In this document: positions 1-10,332 of the stretch, piece by piece | How positions within the stretch are numbered: position 1 is the stretch's first letter | Layout of the letters: every line of letters begins with the position of its first letter | Assembly (NCBI GenBank): GCA_020744225.1 | Contig: JAGMWG010000016.1 | Location: forward strand, 1,198,932 to 1,262,931 | Source: Paraphoma chrysanthemicola | Lineage: Eukaryota; Ascomycota; Dothideomycetes; Pleosporales; Phaeosphaeriaceae | Reading direction: 5' to 3' | DNA length: 64,000 nucleotides | Notes under the pieces: model-generated | The model's database searches: none | The model's input: only the letters and a program-made list of their open reading frames with translations | What the model was told of the DNA's origin: nothing | Made by a program: the position numbers and the translations under genes

Positions 1-293
1 TTTCTATGCTAGGTCATGGCTAACATGGTGTAGTGCTCAACATTCTGGTAGGTGCAATATTCCCTATCTCGCGCAGGAACGTACAAGTAGGGCGAGCAGC
101 CCGCGTAGTGGCTTCGTTGCAGTCTCGGGCATTGCGCAGTTGCTCAGGATATATCTCGTTTAGGACATATTTCGGTCCTGTTCATCACTCAGTTCAAATC
201 GAGTCTTTATGGTGTGATTCAACGACTTTCTCCACACCCCATTTCTCGTCTAGTTCTTCGTTCTTTCTTCCGAGTGAAGACCGCTTTGCCACT

Positions 294-2378
294 ATGGACC
301 GCTTGAAATCCGCGCCCGGCCGTGCGAAGGAAGCTATAGTCAACGACGTTACGCTTCGGCGCACTGTACGCTATGGCAGTAAGGCTGTCCGATCAGCGCC
401 CTCAGTGGCATCCCAATACCTCCAGGAGAGGGTACCAATCATTCACTGGCTTCCCAAATACAACCCCAGATGGCTGCTGAACGATACGCTTGCGGGCATC
501 ACAGTTGGTGTGCTACTGATTCCTCAGTCCTTGGCCTATGCGAAAATTGCAACCATTCCGGGCGAGTATGGACTCATGTCCAGCTGGCTGCCCAACTTCC
601 TCTACTTCATCATGGGGTCATCCAAAGGTAAGCATTGAAGCCGAGGTTGGAATTTGATAGGGTATTGACTCTACGCAGATATGTCCACTGGCCCGACTTC
701 CTTGATGGGGCTTTTGACTGCTGAGATCATCCGCGATGTGATCAAAGACGGCTACACGGCACAAGCTATAGCTTCAGCTGTCGCAATGTCTGTGGGAATC
801 TACTCTCTGGTCATTGGCATGCTCAAACTCGGCTTTCTGCTCGAGTTCATATCAATACCCGTCCTCAGTGGTTTCATCAGCGCAGCCGCCATTGTCATTA
901 TGCTTGGGCAGGTTCCATCGCTCTTTGGCGTTACTGTCCGCACAGGTACAGCAAATATTGTCCACGACCTGTTCTCACAAATTCCCGACTTCGACGGACC
1001 TACTACGGGCATTGGCCTGGGTGGCATCGTCATACTCGTCCTGATGCAGAAGATGGGTCAACGCTGGGGCAAGAAGAACAAAGCCATTTGGCTGCTAGCT
1101 CTCGGCCGCAGTGCCGTCGTCCTCGTCCTCTTCACGGGCATCTCCTACGCCGTCAACAAGAATCGAGTTGATGACCCGATCTGGGCACTCAGCAAAGTCA
1201 AGTCAAGCGGCATCACCAACCCCAAGATGCCCGACTCCATGCTCATCCAGAAGGTATTCCCTCGCTCCATTGCTCCTTTTATTGCTGCAGCAATCGAGCA
1301 CTTGGCCATTGCCAAAGCCTTTGGGCGCAAGAACGACTATGTCATTGATCCAGCCCAAGAACTTGTCTACCTTGGTGCAACCAACTTCTTCAACGCGTTC
1401 TTCTCCTCCATGGCCGTTGGTGGTGCCATGTCTCGCACTGCCGTCAACTCCGACTCTGGCGTCAAATCCCCTACCTACGGCCTAATCGCTGGTGGTGTCG
1501 TCATTCTGTCCATCTACAAGCTCAGCCCAGCGCTCTTCTGGATCCCCAAGGCAACACTTGCTGCAATCATTGTGACCGCTGTCTGGCATATCCTTGTCCC
1601 TCTCCGCGTCTTTTATGGCTACTGGAAGACGTCGCTCGTAGACTTCATCTGCGCCATGCTCGCTTTCTGGCTCACCCTCTTCGTGTCGTCCGAGGTCGGT
1701 ATCGGAAGTGCGGTGGGTTTTGGCATTTTCTACCACCTCGTCTTCATGTCATTCCATCGCGTGCGCCGCATCACCTCCATCGACATCAACAACAGCTATC
1801 GCGCCAACGGCCCGCAGCCGATCCCACTAGACACACAAGTGTTTTCCATCCAGCAGTCCATGCTCTTCTTCAATGCCTACCATATCAAGAACCAGTGTCT
1901 CGACACCGTCCAAACATACAATTCGGGCGACGTCCAGACGCTCGAAAAGGCACGCCTCGACCGCAACTGGAGTGTCGCCGGCGAACGTCGCGCACACCGC
2001 CTCCGCGGCAAGGCAGAAATCATCGACGAGCCAGTGCAAATCCGTAACGTCGTGCTCGACCTATCCAAGATGCACAACATCGACACCACCGGCCTCACAT
2101 CGCTCAAAGACCTCAAAGCCGACATTGAGAAGTTCGGCGGCAGCGGCACTCACTTCCGCCTCGTTGGCCTCAATGAGCGCGTCCGCGCCCGCTTTGCGCG
2201 CTTCGGCTGGGCCGTGTACGATGTCAGCAATGTCAGCGAGCGCAGCAACAAGGCGACGGCTGTGTATGCGTGCGTTGAAGACGCGGTGTTTAGCAATGGA
2301 CGCAGTGCGAGCGATGCGTTTGATGACATTGAGCCTGTTGAAGTGAGGGTTGTCGGGAGTGAGAAGGAGAAGGTTTAG
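294..2378 (+). CDS. SulP-family sulfate permease with STAS domain
   Basis: Plasma-membrane anion transporter that probably imports sulfate with protons. I join 294-627 and 679-2378, removing a 51-bp GTAAGC...CAG intron, which gives 677 residues. The SulP signature region (LLIPQSLAYAKIATIPGEYG) lies at about residues 74-93. A hydrophobic multi-pass core follows, with the family stretch SSKDMSTGPTSLMG across the splice. A cytoplasmic STAS domain occupies about residues 500-650 and includes the conserved NVVLDLSKMHNIDTTGL strand and helix. It is shorter than yeast SUL1/SUL2 (over 850 residues) but close to other fungal SulP proteins. The frame is open upstream to base 33, but the first ATG with a family-like N-terminus is at 294. 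Substrate is inferred from family; molybdate or another oxyanion cannot be excluded. Confidence 0.9.
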
Positions 2379-3338
2379 GTGTAGAAATTTTGGGGGTTGT
2401 ATTTATTTTATACTTTCATTGTCATTCCTTTGTTGGGTTTGGAGTTGGGTCTTGTTCTTTGGGGTTGGGTGGGATGAGATTGGATGGGATATATACCTAC
2501 CTTCTGGCTAAGGTCTGGTCAAGGGAAACGGGGTTCTTGTGGATATATGGGATGGGATGGGATGCGATACAGACGTTCTTTTTTATGACTTTGATGCAAT
2601 ATGATTTTGATGTTTGCTCCATGGGCTTTGGTCTTCCCAGATTGACTTGATTTAATCGTGCTATCGCCTTACGAGCTGTTTGTATAGACTCCCGACGTCA
2701 AAGACCTTGCATGCTTCGTTGTTGTTACGGCGCTTTTCGACTGTGCCGTTGCACTGAGAATAATACAAGATCCTCATGCGACATGTACGAGTGGAGCATT
2801 GAATCCATTCTGCACGCCCTCGTTGAAAGCTAAGTCATGCTTCCGTGCGCAGTTGAATTTGTCGTGAGTATGAAGTGTTGTTATGTCCATTGCATTACCA
2901 TGTACACCATCTCCAAGCAGATTTTATCATATCAATGTAGCACGCATCAAAAAAGTCTTACTAGTATCTTACCCTCGACGATAACCCGAATTTAAGCAAC
3001 AGGACACACCATTTTCGGCTACTATTCCCTCTCAAGTTCATTGCTGCTTTCCTCCAGCAGCATCACTTGCAGCAGCTTTGATCGCCCGTTACCAAACCCA
3101 TCACCCTGCTGAGCTGTACGCTTCTCAAAACCTTGCACACGCAGCGGGTGTCGTCTCAGCCGAAGACCCGGGCCTGATAGATGGTAGAGAAGCCTCATCC
3201 AACGTCCGTGCTGTGCTTTGTATACGTGGGCATCGAAACGGCATGCCGATAAGTGTAGACTAGTCTTAGCGCATCGAGGCTTTGGTTCGCGACAGTCGAC
3301 GGCCTCGTGATGGCCTAGGAGGACGCCGTCTGCGATGA
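2379..3338. other. Intergenic stretch
   Basis: The 3' flank of the permease starts with GT-rich, T-rich sequence that may hold its 3' UTR. No convincing gene is seen. A few short open frames near 3022-3372 overlap the tail of the next minus-strand gene and could be its continuation, but I could not fit splice sites. Confidence 0.5.
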
Positions 3339-3986
3339 TCAGGCTGGCGAGGTGTCGGGTACGATCGTCCATTGGTCACGAGTGGCCGCTGTTGGGCGAT
3401 CAATGACTGTCGCGACGGAGGGATCTGGAGTGTGTTGGGCGGCTATGTACCCAGAAACTGGCGAGGTTGTGAATTCATATGGTGACTGGATAGTTACAAT
3501 GTTAGTACGTACCATGCGGACTGGACACGTGCAAGGGATGATACTCACCGATGAACCCGACGACACCGCCAAAGACGAAACCTCACTGTGTTCCTTGATA
3601 TTCTCGCGCTTCACCTCATATCTCAGCCAGGAGAACCCGTTGCCAAACTCATTACCCCATGACTTCTGCCACCCGCGGAACTCATTGACGTTGGTGTTAT
3701 CTTTCCGTCTATGATGTGCGCGCATGAAGTGGTACTTTATCCACACACGATTTCCATAGTCTTTCGGGAACATTTGTTGCATCCAGCAGAAATGGTCTTT
3801 GGGGCTGGTGCATGGGGGAGCGGACTCGGCGGTTAGAGTTGCGGACGATGAGGAAGAGCGACGAGAGATTGTTTCGTTGTCATTTTGATGGGTATCTTCG
3901 CTCGCGCCAGACTCGTTTGTTGTCTCGGGTTCTGTGTCTGGTTGTTGGGATGTGGGAGGAGCTTCGAGGTCACTTTGCTCGGTCAT
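3339..3986 (-). CDS. Hypothetical acidic protein, one probable intron
   Basis: Unrecognised protein on the minus strand. The first plausible ATG is at 3986 (MTEQSDLEAP); the frame is open a further 28 codons upstream. The first ~70 residues are rich in Glu, Thr and Ser and look disordered. A more ordered stretch follows with many aromatic and basic residues (FCWMQQMFPKDYGNRVWIKY). A 63-bp GTGAGT...CAG intron with an ACTAAC branch site is visible at 3486-3548; its length is a multiple of three, so the frame stays open either way. Spliced length is about 194 residues. The 3' end is uncertain because the sequence just past the stop also looks partly coding. No function is suggested. Confidence 0.45.
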   Translation of the reverse strand: MTEQSDLEAPPTSQQPDTEPETTNESGASEDTHQNDNETISRRSSSSSATLTAESAPPCTSPKDHFCWMQQMFPKDYGNRVWIKYHFMRAHHRRKDNTNVNEFRGWQKSWGNEFGNGFSWLRYEVKRENIKEHSEVSSLAVSSGSSVSIIPCTCPVRMVRTNIVTIQSPYEFTTSPVSGYIAAQHTPDPSVATVIDRPTAATRDQWTIVPDTSPA

Positions 3987-4070
3987 GGTGGTTTTGGCAA
4001 AGTGTGATGTTGAAGATGAAATGGAAATTACAATGATAAGGTATGGAGATGATAAGCATAGGAATGTCAA

Positions 4071-5789
4071 GGATGTTCGAAGAAATACATTTTGACCTGG
4101 AGGCGCTTGTTCATAGTATTGATGTTCGTACCATGGTTGCTATCTTGGATGGCCCGTTTAGGTACCATGTTTCGAGAGGCCCTGATCACAACCCGCGAAT
4201 AGCAACATGAACAGTCGTTGATGATGATGAGGTGAGATCAATTATTCTCATTGACGACCTCCTAAATGATCAAGGCATAAGCAGCGTCACAGGGGAGATG
4301 GTCTGGTGTAGGGTGACGGCAAAGCTCTCTTTACGCAACAATTGGCGGGTTCGCGACGCTGGTCAGCTTAGGGGACAAAAGGTATCGTGTACGAAGGCAG
4401 AATGTACCCTCGGAGTCTGTCAATCCGTCGATGCCTTCATACAAATAGTCTGGCACAGATAGTGGAGGTGCTTCAGCCATGCTCGGTCGCTCGTTCGAGA
4501 AGAAGTGATAGGTTGTTTGTAGCTATGTAGCCCGCTTTTGCTATGCGTGGTAAAAGGTGGTGGCAGATATTATGACATTGTGTACACGCACAATGGCCCG
4601 GCAGAAAGGGCAACGAAAGAACTTTAATCCGGTGGTATGCTAGATACATTGTCGACATTGTAGTATGTGCGAAGGTTTGAGCTAGCCGCTCCTCCACCAA
4701 ATTCCCCGTCTATGCTAGGATCTTGTAGCAGGAGGAAATGGCTCAAGGCAAGAGAGACCTTTCACTTGTCCTTGTAATGTGGAAGCTGCAACTCTTGTTC
4801 ATCTTCTAATGAATGTTGAGGAACCGCATCAAGTCAACGTTGGAAAGGGATACGCCCTGCGACCACGGTCGCCTCGACCAACAGGTGCGACATACCATCA
4901 GAGAAGGGTGACACCCAGGTGCTTCAGTTGAATACAAAGAAGGAAACAAAATAGGTCGCTATATGCTTACTTTTGCAACCTGACTACCCTGGGAAGCCCG
5001 TTTGAAGAAGAGGACCTGATCGAGCAGACTCGCTGAAGATGCGCGATCATCATGTACCCATAGAATAGGTACTGTCAGGTGCACTGTCCGCTCTCAAAGC
5101 GTGATTTTGCTCAGTATGACCGCGTAGAATTTCAGAAACTTCAGCTTGTGCGTGAAAGTGATGCTGCCCCTCGCTTTACGCCGTATCTGTACACATTGCC
5201 GTGCGCGAGATAGTAGGTGGCAGAAGAGCAATGAGATACGTCATAGACGTCTGCATACAGGGCAATTGAATTTTATTACGAGCATCTCAATCTGGTAGAA
5301 TCATTAGCGGACCGTCGAGCGCTGATACGAACGCTCCAGACACGATGATCCGGGGTACCCATATTTATCAGTCTCGCTAAAGGCGGTAAGTAATATACGC
5401 ATATGACTACTATCGTGACATGTCACTCTGCTTGCGCACGATTGGTTACCATCGCAGACTTGCTGCCAAAATATGATACCGAGACAAGAAATACCCAGAG
5501 CGCCTGGATCTCATGGTAAAGCATCGAGGCCGTGGATTGGACGCATCAAAGAGGAACGGCCTATCGTATCGTGCCAGACTTATCTTTGGCTCTAGGCCAT
5601 GGCAGAAATAGGTTCTGGAGACCTCTATCGATGTCAGTGGCGCCCTAGATACGGGTTGTCGTGAGCGTATATAGCCCCGCGGTTCGTCGCGGACTTGATC
5701 GGCATCAGACCAACTACAAATCTTCATAAAAGCTCTGCCTCAAAATCCATTTACTATTCCAAACCGCGTTATCTCGCAAACACATCAAC
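4071..5789. other. Gene-poor stretch with one RING-like scrap
   Basis: Intergenic interval between a minus-strand unknown and the small secreted protein. The only coding-like signal is a short minus-strand exon at 4542-4639 ending in a CPFCR motif, listed separately. The last ~300 bases upstream of 5790 are presumably the promoter of the secreted protein. Confidence 0.4.
4542..4639 (-). pseudogene. Possible 3' fragment of a RING-finger gene
   Basis: On the minus strand a frame runs from 4639 to a TAG at 4542-4544 and reads HTTGLKFFRCPFCRAIVRVH near its start. The CPFCRA part resembles the last zinc-binding cysteine pair of a RING finger. It is preceded by TATCTAG, a usable splice acceptor, but the upstream exons carrying the remaining zinc ligands could not be found. 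The position where a Cys would be expected (TTGL) is Gly. It is either a relic or chance; confidence is low. Confidence 0.22.
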
Positions 5790-6014
5790 ATGAAGCTCCT
5801 CCTTGTTGCCGCCGCCGTTGTTTCTGTTGCCATCGCCGTCCCCGCAGACCCTTACCCGGCCCCTTGCGGTCGCTCAGACCCATCAGGCATTTGCACCACA
5901 AAGGCTACCTGCTACAAGAAGGGTGGCTTCTATGTGCAGCGAGACTGCACGTTCTACAACGTTCAAGACATCGGATGCTGCTATGACATCCCCGAAAAGA
6001 AGAACTGGCACTAA
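5790..6014 (+). CDS. Small secreted six-cysteine protein (effector candidate)
   Basis: Single-exon 74-residue protein. Residues 1-16 form a typical signal peptide (Lys-Leu start, hydrophobic Ala/Val core, AIA before the likely cleavage site), so the mature protein of about 58 residues should be exported. It holds six cysteines at positions 26, 35, 41, 53, 63 and 64, with a CC pair near the C-terminus, consistent with three disulfides. The size, secretion and cysteine content are those of fungal effectors or antimicrobial-type peptides. No family is recognised, and the role is inference. It stands alone with more than 1 kb of non-coding sequence on each side. Confidence 0.72.
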   Translation: MKLLLVAAAVVSVAIAVPADPYPAPCGRSDPSGICTTKATCYKKGGFYVQRDCTFYNVQDIGCCYDIPEKKNWH

Positions 6015-7099
6015 GACAACATTCAAACCTGCAAGGACACCGCTGGACTAGGGAATGAAGATATTGGTAGCGTATTGGGAGGGACGTATTGTGATCTTGA
6101 ATGAGGTACATTTGTGAAAGTATGCGCTGCGTATTGGAGGTCGGTAGCATCATAGTAATGATCAGTCCTGCTCTTCCAAACATCCTATGAAGTGAGTCCA
6201 AGCGCGTCTCGCCTTCATTGGACTGAATGAAACCTTCGCACTGGAAGACAAAACAAGCCCTTGCAGCTTTTGTGAACCTGCTTGCTGGAGCCGCTGACTC
6301 GAAATTCGAATGCAAAAGAATGCTTAAGCAATCGCATGTGGGCAACACTGACGGCCGAGTTTCGTCGTGCGCTCTCCTCGATAGCAAGGTCTAATGAATG
6401 ATATTGATAAGTGATGAGGGTCATGGTCGCGACACGAGGACGGAAGGATGGTCGGACACAAGGGCGTGAGGAACCGAGGCCCCGTTACCTAAGCGTGGCT
6501 TTCTTAGCGAGCCCTCGGACGTCATCGGAAACGCCTCCGCGTTCTTCCGGAATAATTTTCGGCCTTATGATTCACGACTCCGCTTTGCGATTTCAAGGGT
6601 CCTCACAATTTCAGCTTGCATTCCAACCACCTAGGGTGTCCGTAGTCGCTGGTCGCTGCGCCTACTGACTGTTTTGTTGCACCATCTGATCATTATTCAT
6701 GATAACGCGTCCTCGGTCTGATCAAAAGCAACTACAACGACAGCACCACAAACGATGGATCCAGATCTGAAAGACGATTAGGGCAGGTCTCGTGAGTGAT
6801 TCACGCCCAGTACCGGTCAAGTATGTTGTGCGCCGTTTCAACTATTTTTCTATCATATCATACCCATATGCTATCATGGCGAATCAAACGATAAAAACAT
6901 GGGTCCTCTCCGCAAGAGCTAGGTCTCCCTCACTTCCCACAACGGGGCACTTCTGTAACAAAGCAGTTCGCACTTTTTCTATGGAACCTACCCAATGTCT
7001 TCTTATTGATGACTGCTGATTTTACGCCCCTCGATCGCTAGGACTTCTGGGGCCCGCAAGTCGAAACTTCCGGAGCTCTGGCCTTCCATCAATAAATCC
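6015..7099. other. Intergenic stretch
   Basis: No supported gene. Short overlapping frames on both strands show no domain or splice pattern. Confidence 0.5.
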
Positions 7100-8227
7100 A
7101 TGAAGCGGAAAGTCGCACCAGAAGCGGCTTTGGTCCGTAGCGCGAAGCGCACCATCTCCAAATCGCATGTCCCACCACCAACTCAAAGTCCTCTTGTCAG
7201 CATACTACGCCAGTATGGCTTACTTGAATCTGTCGTATCAGGCCTGTGTGCCGATGATCTTTTAGCGCTGGCGCTCACTTCAAAAGCGCTTCACCAAGCT
7301 ATCACACCTCGCCCATGTAGCCTGGAAAACCTATTGGGCCGGCTCAGGTGTTCCGGAAAAGGGCTACGAATCCGTAATACATGCCACAAAAAGTCGACGT
7401 TCTTCACTGAGTATGACTGTACCGAATATGTCCAGTGCGCAACTACCTGCAAGACGCGCAGCGTCGAAACGAGACCTTGCATTAGCTGCAAAGTTGCGAC
7501 CTGCAACGAATGCAGGACACACTGCGTATACCAGAGCATATACGAACGCGCCAGCGATCCGGATGATCCCGCCGAACTCCCAAACTTCAGCGGCTTTGTT
7601 TTGCTTGAACCTCTCGAACAAGCGATACTGAGCCCTCACCACCTGCCAGACGGTGCTGCTACTACGCCGAGATGGCGAGACCCATCGACCAGCAAGAGCG
7701 GCCCATACCATGATCAGGGCTATCTCGATGTCCCCCTTCAGCTTGGCGCCGTCGCCCCACCGGAATGTATCGAAGACGTCCTCGAATATGATCTGGGGCA
7801 GCAGTCGCTGATGTCTATATCGGCGGACTCTCGATACGAATCCCCATCACCCGTCCTCTCGTCTCTCTGCCGTGTTGCAGAGGCGCGTAAAATATTGTTG
7901 TGCAAAACCTGCTTCGAAAGAGGCGGGCTGGAAAACTTACAGCTACTTAATGGTGCGGCGAGGGCGCCAACATTATCACCTAGCGGTATGAAAGCGATTC
8001 GACCATCATCAACCACGACATGTCAATGCACCCTGAGGAAGCATTTCTTGGACCGATGGCTGTGCCTGGAGTGCTATCTCAAGGAAGATGTCACAATCAC
8101 GAAACACAACGAGACGTTACCCGCACAATCATCTGGTCTATGCCCATGCGGCGGCATCGCTTGCTACACCATGTGCCTGTGGTGCTGGCAGAAAATTGGC
8201 TATCCCGAACGGGACGATGAGAAATGA
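7100..8227 (+). CDS. F-box-like, cysteine-rich hypothetical protein
   Basis: Single-exon 375-residue protein. A basic N-terminus is followed at about residues 36-70 by a helix pattern (LLESVVSGLCADDLLALALT) that resembles a degenerate F-box, the Skp1-binding module of SCF ubiquitin ligases. The remainder contains clusters of paired cysteines: CATTC, CISC, CNEC, CKTC, CQC, CLEC, CPCGG and CLWCW. These could hold zinc ions. The middle (about 150-250) is low in cysteine and probably flexible. Similar F-box plus Cys-rich proteins are common in this fungal class, as far as I recall. Substrate and function are unknown. The ATG at 7100 is the first in the frame and gives a natural N-terminus. Confidence 0.6.
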   Translation: MKRKVAPEAALVRSAKRTISKSHVPPPTQSPLVSILRQYGLLESVVSGLCADDLLALALTSKALHQAITPRPCSLENLLGRLRCSGKGLRIRNTCHKKSTFFTEYDCTEYVQCATTCKTRSVETRPCISCKVATCNECRTHCVYQSIYERASDPDDPAELPNFSGFVLLEPLEQAILSPHHLPDGAATTPRWRDPSTSKSGPYHDQGYLDVPLQLGAVAPPECIEDVLEYDLGQQSLMSISADSRYESPSPVLSSLCRVAEARKILLCKTCFERGGLENLQLLNGAARAPTLSPSGMKAIRPSSTTTCQCTLRKHFLDRWLCLECYLKEDVTITKHNETLPAQSSGLCPCGGIACYTMCLWCWQKIGYPERDDEK

Positions 8228-10332
8228 AGTGGTCATGGACACTTCCCGTGACAGGTGTAAGAGGAAGAACGACAGGTATCCCTGCATTGATGAGTTAGGC
8301 TTGTCTGCATTCGGGTCTGCCTCTCCCGTCGGCGGTCTTGGTGGCCCAAGACGCCAAAGTGAACAACAAATATGTGCAGCAATCATTGCCTACACATCTC
8401 GTACAAACCTTTAGTCCGTTTTCGAACTCCACTCTTGTAACATAAATGTACTGTACGAATATTGCGGAATTGATGTATCGCGAATATCAAATGAGCTGAA
8501 ATATGGTAGAAGCTGAGAGGGAAAGCGGAGCTTCGACCAGGTAGTCGGCATGTAAACAGAGTATCTAGAAAATTCTGTTAAAAATAAACTCCGATGCCCA
8601 GCGCGAGTTCGTGCTCACAATTCTGAGGTCGCTCCTTCTAAGGTTGTGTTGACTTGGCACCCACGTGCTTACGCGTTTTGTAGTAAGAGTATAGCTTGTG
8701 TATCTTTAGAATTGAAATCTGCAACTCTCATGTACTTCGAAGCCTCACACTGCCCTTAAAGGCTATCGACGACACTTGCGGACATGAATGCGACTTAGTT
8801 GTGTAGTATTGCGAGCCATGCCAAGGACGTGGCGTGTTTCTAAGCTCTTGCTTCGCTCGTCCTTGGCCCGACTTCGGAGACTCTTCGAAGACAAACATTC
8901 ATCTTCCGCATCGAATCTCTTTCTTTCTCTTCATTCTCGCCATTGCAAGTCACCACATCATGAGGTAAGGATAGCAGGAAAACCTGGAGTAGTAATGACA
9001 GGAGTCGAGAAGATCGCTCTGCAGGCTTGGGCCGCAGGATGAATCAAGCAGGAAGAGCATGGAAAATCGACGAACACCAAATCTTGAGAAGAGTTGGTTG
9101 AGACGAGTTGGTCGATTTATTCCACTTGGATGAAGCGGCACACAGACAACATGATCCCGCCATGACAGAGGAATGTTGGTTTCTGAAGAATGCAACGTCT
9201 TCGATAAAGGAACAAGAGAAGGACAGCGAAAGATACGAAAGAATGTCGCATGCTGGGAAGTTCGAGGCTTACTGGAAAACGATCCCAGAAGGTCAGGCAA
9301 AGTCATCACCTCATCATCGCAAGAGCTGTGTGCGACACTAGAATCAGGACAACTTCAGGCGCACAGCACGAACATCGAGACCGGGACCGAGTACTTCTAC
9401 CCACATCACCAGCGTCAGCAAATACGAAGAGCTGAGAGTGCTGATTTGCTGGTGGCCTTTACAAGGGCCAAAAGCTTCCCGCCGAACACGATGTCATTTT
9501 CCAAGCGGTTCGCACCTTGTACCTGACAAGGCAGGTGCGAGCATGCCATTGCGCTGACGGATTGCCTCTATGAGTTATCGACACTTGCACAGACAATCCT
9601 TGTAGCACGTCTTGATGCGTTGCCTAGGTTTGAACTGTGTGTTCTGAGACTGGCTACGACATGCTTTCCAGACCGTGTCTCCATACAGCTGGACCCCAAG
9701 AACCCAATGGACGTCGTCATGGAATTGCATCGCGTGTTCAAAGAGAAAAAAGTGGCACCAGCACGGCGCGCGGCATCTGGGTACGATCGAGTTTCGTACC
9801 TGCCTTTCTCGGCGACCCGCCACCGCATATCTCGCCGGGTCTGCTTGGCATTTAGCGCCACCAATCTTAGCGGCTGTTGCACTCCACACCTGTGAGGTTG
9901 CACTTACCCAAGAAGCCAAGCGGTCTTAATTTGCGGGTCCTGGATTGCGAGAGCTGTGGGACAGGTTGCGATACGCCGACAGTCAATCATGCTTTTTAGC
10001 TCTTCACCGAGGCCGAGCTTGTTCGTTCACCCGCAGCTCTAGTCCGCAACAGGCAGGAGATGTGACTACCTGCGTGCATCTACTGCGATTTTGGGGCACA
10101 AACCGCCGGGATGCTGGGAAGAAAATGATGCAATCGATGGCGATACAGCCAGGCAACGGCCGCAATGACAGTCGGCCAGGCACCACGAGAACCCCGGCTG
10201 GCGAAAAGCGCGTGGTTGGACCCTTGCAAATCCCAGGGACCTGGCATTCAAATAAGCTTGCTGCCCTGCCCACAGATTTCTTCCAACACCGACCTTTCAA
10301 TTCAAGCTTTCAATAAGCTGGTCGCGTTGAAC
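8228..10332. other. Long intergenic stretch
   Basis: About 2.1 kb without a gene I can support. Several short open frames overlap each other on both strands around 9100-9900. An ATG immediately followed by a splice-donor-like GTAAGG at 8960 was examined and not accepted. The last few hundred bases should contain the promoter of the peptidase gene. Confidence 0.45.

Noticed and set aside
8960..9160. ATGAG followed at once by GTAAGG, like a two-residue first exon, with a possible acceptor at 9022.
   Set aside because: The joined frame gives only about 37 residues of no recognisable family, and no other exon could be added.
9100..9530. Several plus-strand frames suggesting a gene, such as one reading TEECWFLKNATSS.
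   Set aside because: No consistent start or splice set could be found, and the frames contradict each other.
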